NCBI GenBank assembly: GCA_030605745.1
Contig: JAUWHT010000065.1
Location: 1 to 5,646 of the forward strand
Direction: 5' to 3'
Length of the DNA stretch: 5,646 nt
From: Pirellulales bacterium
GTDB lineage: Bacteria; Planctomycetota; Planctomycetia; Pirellulales; Thermoguttaceae
How positions within the stretch are numbered: position 1 is the stretch's first letter; every line of letters starts with the position of its first letter. Below are positions 3,575 to 5,646 of the stretch, piece by piece. The position numbers and the translations under genes were made by a program. The notes under the pieces were generated by a model that was given only the letters and a program-made list of their open reading frames with translations, did no database searches and had not been told where the DNA came from.

Positions 3575-5545
3575 ATGGACTTCTTCGAACACCAGGACAT
3601 TGCCCGTCGCCGCACCGCGTGGCTGATCTTCTACTTCATCCTGGCCGTTGTGGCAATCGTCGTGGCGATATACTTCGTGGCGCTGATCGCCTTAACATTC
3701 GTCGGCGGCGACGCAACCCGGCCCGACGCGCTGAATCCTTACGCTGAAACGCCCTGGCACCCGGACCTGTTCGTCGTGGTCGCCGCGGCTACGATCGGGG
3801 TGATCCTGCTGAGCAGCCTCTACAAGACGTCGCAGCTTGCATCCGGCGGCGAGGCGGTCGCGCTGATGATGGGCGGCCGGCTGATCGATCGGGGCACCCG
3901 CGATCTGGCCGAACGCCGCCTGCTGAACGTCGTCGCCGAGATGGCCTTGGCCTCCGGCACGCCGGTCCCGCCCGTCTACGTCATGGACAACGAGCCGAGC
4001 ATCAACGCCTTTGCGGCCGGCCACGAACCGGGCGACGCGGTGATCGGCGTCTCGCACGGGTGCCTCGACTATCTCGACCGCGATGAACTCCAGGGTGTGA
4101 TGGCGCACGAATTCAGCCATGTCCTCAACGGCGACATGCGGTTGAATCTCCGCCTGATCGGCGTCCTGCACGGCATCCTCGTGCTGGCCATCCTCGGATG
4201 GTACGTGTTGCACAGTCTCAGATATTCGGGCCGGAGTTCCGGCGACAGCAAGGGCGGCGGCGCAATCGTGGCCGTGATCCTGATCGTCGCCGTCGGTTTG
4301 CTGGTCGTCGGCTCGATCGGGCTGCTCTTCGGCAAGCTGATAAAAAGCGCCGTCTCGCGGCAGCGCGAGTACCTGGCCGATGCCGCGGCGGTTCAGTTCA
4401 CCCGGCTGCCAGACGGTATCGCCGGGGCATTGAAGAAAATCGGCGGGCGGCCGGAGACCTCGAAGATCGAAGACACTCACGCCGAAGAGATCAGCCACAT
4501 GTTCTTCGGCAGTGCGTTGGGCAGCCGCAAGGTGCAGCTTTTTGCAACCCACCCGCCGCTGGCCGATCGCATCCGGCGGATCGACGCCTCGTTCGACGGC
4601 ACGTTCCCGAAACGGGTCAAGCCCGTTAAGGTCAAACCCGAAGAGCCGAAACCGAAACCAAAACCAAAAGAGAAACCTCGCAGCCCGTTCGAGGCCGTAC
4701 TCGGCGGCGGCTCCGCACCGCTAGACCCCGGCGGTGTGCTCGGCCGGATCGGGCTGCCGGGCATGGAACAGCTCCTCTATGCCGCCGCGATCCTGGAGAG
4801 TATGCCCCAACCGCTCGGCGACGCGGCACGCGAACCCTACGGCGCCCGGGCGGTCATCTATGCCGTCCTGCTCGACCGTGACGCCGGCGTGCGCAAGAAG
4901 CAACTCAACGCGCTGGGCGGCCGGGCCGAAGCGCCGTCGTATCGAGAGACCGAGCGGCTGGCCCCGCTGATCGACTCTCTGGCGGACGAAGCCCGACTGC
5001 CGCTGGTCGAAATGACGATGCCGGCGCTGAAGCAGCTTTCGGCCGGCCAATACGCGACGTTCCGCGAGAACGTCGACGCACTGATCGAGGCCGACAAGAA
5101 GATCGACCTGCTGGAGTACACCGTCCGCACGATGCTGCTGCGTCATTTGGACGTGCCGTTCGGGCGCGCCAAGCCGATCGCCGTTCGTTACCGGCGCCTC
5201 GATCCGCTAATGCCTTCGCTCATCGCCGTACTCTCCACGCTGTCCCATGCCGGCCAGCAGTCCGAGGCGGACGTCCGCCGGGCGTTCGACAAGGGCATGG
5301 CGGAAATCGGCCGAGCCGGCTCGCCGCTTGCGAAGTCGGACTGCTCGCTACGGAACCTCGACGCAGCACTCCACGCCCTGGCCGAGTCAGCCCCCAAGCT
5401 GAAGCGCGATATCCTCAGCGCGTGCATCGCCTGCGTCGCAGCCGACGGCAAGGCAACCCCACGCGAATGCCAACTCGTCCACGCCGTCGCCGCCGTCCTC
5501 GGCGTGCCGCTCGCGCTACGCAAAATCCGCATCCGCGAGCCGTAG
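3575..5545 (+). CDS. HtpX-like M48 membrane zinc metalloprotease with C-terminal TerB-like extension
   Basis: This 656-residue protein is about twice the length of HtpX. Membrane helices are predicted near 16-42, 65-84, 194-214 and 228-256. The active site HEFSH gives zinc ligands H178 and H182 and catalytic E179. The third ligand is E265 in REYLADAAAV, after the fourth helix, as in HtpX. FATHPPLADRI (323-333) is the usual end of the M48 domain. A Lys/Pro linker (about 344-370, PEEPKPKPKPKEK) leads to a helical region, 375-650. That region ends in ILSACIACVAADGKATPREC (613-632), like TerB-type helices (A-DG-x-x-T-x-x-E). HtpX proteases degrade misfolded inner-membrane proteins facing the cytosol; substrates here are unknown. 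An in-frame TGA at 3566-3568 limits the start to 3575, but no clear SD precedes it, because the palindrome fills the gap. Likely co-transcribed with lemA or translationally dependent on it. Confidence 0.94.
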   Translation: MDFFEHQDIARRRTAWLIFYFILAVVAIVVAIYFVALIALTFVGGDATRPDALNPYAETPWHPDLFVVVAAATIGVILLSSLYKTSQLASGGEAVALMMGGRLIDRGTRDLAERRLLNVVAEMALASGTPVPPVYVMDNEPSINAFAAGHEPGDAVIGVSHGCLDYLDRDELQGVMAHEFSHVLNGDMRLNLRLIGVLHGILVLAILGWYVLHSLRYSGRSSGDSKGGGAIVAVILIVAVGLLVVGSIGLLFGKLIKSAVSRQREYLADAAAVQFTRLPDGIAGALKKIGGRPETSKIEDTHAEEISHMFFGSALGSRKVQLFATHPPLADRIRRIDASFDGTFPKRVKPVKVKPEEPKPKPKPKEKPRSPFEAVLGGGSAPLDPGGVLGRIGLPGMEQLLYAAAILESMPQPLGDAAREPYGARAVIYAVLLDRDAGVRKKQLNALGGRAEAPSYRETERLAPLIDSLADEARLPLVEMTMPALKQLSAGQYATFRENVDALIEADKKIDLLEYTVRTMLLRHLDVPFGRAKPIAVRYRRLDPLMPSLIAVLSTLSHAGQQSEADVRRAFDKGMAEIGRAGSPLAKSDCSLRNLDAALHALAESAPKLKRDILSACIACVAADGKATPRECQLVHAVAAVLGVPLALRKIRIREP

Positions 5546-5571
5546 TCCGGCATCGGGTATCCACAGAAACA

Positions 5572-5623
5572 CCGGCCAAGACGGCAAAATGGCGTACAAA
5601 TGTCAAGTGGCGCTTTTGGCCGG
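5572..5623. repeat. 8-bp inverted repeat downstream of the protease gene
   Basis: CCGGCCAA (5572-5579) and TTGGCCGG (5616-5623) are perfect complements around a 36-base spacer that contains two further GGC boxes. Only a short CTTT follows the right arm, so it is a poor intrinsic terminator; it may be a repeat end or a weak stop for the lemA-protease transcript. Confidence 0.45.
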
Positions 5624-5646
5624 CTTTCAGCTATTAGCTTTTCTGC
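5624..5646 (+). repeat. Start of another TCAG-type repeat, cut by the window edge
   Basis: CTTTCAGCTATTAGCTTTTC resembles the units at 2503-2551 (shared CTTTCAG and TCAGCTAT) and contains the small palindrome AGCTATTAGCT. It is probably the beginning of a second array, but too little is visible to be sure. Confidence 0.4.

Noticed and set aside
3692..4552. 286-codon minus-strand open frame
   Set aside because: Mirror frame of the GC-rich protease gene; rich in His, Asp, Arg and Gln with no domain logic, a usual artefact of high-GC codon use.

Overview
The window looks like a piece of a GC-rich environmental bacterial chromosome. The gene-poor stretches carry palindromic and tandem intergenic repeats of the kind seen in Planctomycetota, Chloroflexi and similar repeat-laden genomes. 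The M48 protease with a long C-terminal extension next to lemA fits such a host. The phylum is a weak inference: there is no rRNA or marker gene here.

Left part (1-2700) is an accessory, defence-like region with visibly lower GC than the right part. It opens with the C-terminal piece of a DNA-specificity (HsdS-type) restriction-modification protein (1-654, + strand). Next comes a decayed REP-associated (Y1/RAYT-type) transposase with its 20-bp upstream repeats (669-930). Then comes a two-gene minus-strand unit: a 66-residue antitoxin-like protein (2216-2416) followed by a DUF1016 (YhcG-type) PD-(D/E)xK nuclease (1017-2147), with a good promoter in front (2475-2503). The unit is bracketed by two direct copies of a ~78-bp sequence (931-1009 and 2610-2685), so it looks like a discrete, possibly excisable cassette.

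The junction (2503-2761) is packed with repeats: TCAG-type tandem units, a 12-bp inverted repeat, the right copy of the 78-bp repeat, and a 19-bp GGGATTGGGGATTAG-type inverted repeat ending just before the lemA ribosome-binding site.

Right part (2783-5545) is a plus-strand envelope-proteostasis pair with high-GC codon use: lemA (200 aa, one N-terminal membrane helix) and an HtpX-like M48 zinc metalloprotease (656 aa). The protease has the HEFSH site, four predicted membrane segments, a Lys/Pro linker and a helical C-terminal region ending in a TerB-like motif. The two genes are separated by a 184-bp MITE-like palindrome with perfect 29-bp arms, whose outer end overlaps the lemA stop codon. 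The last ~100 bases hold another inverted repeat and the start of another TCAG-type repeat.

No tRNA, rRNA or CRISPR array was seen. The most notable feature is the repeat-bounded pairing of an antitoxin-like protein with a DUF1016 nuclease beside a restriction-modification gene and a transposase remnant. The second is the large palindrome inside the lemA-protease operon.
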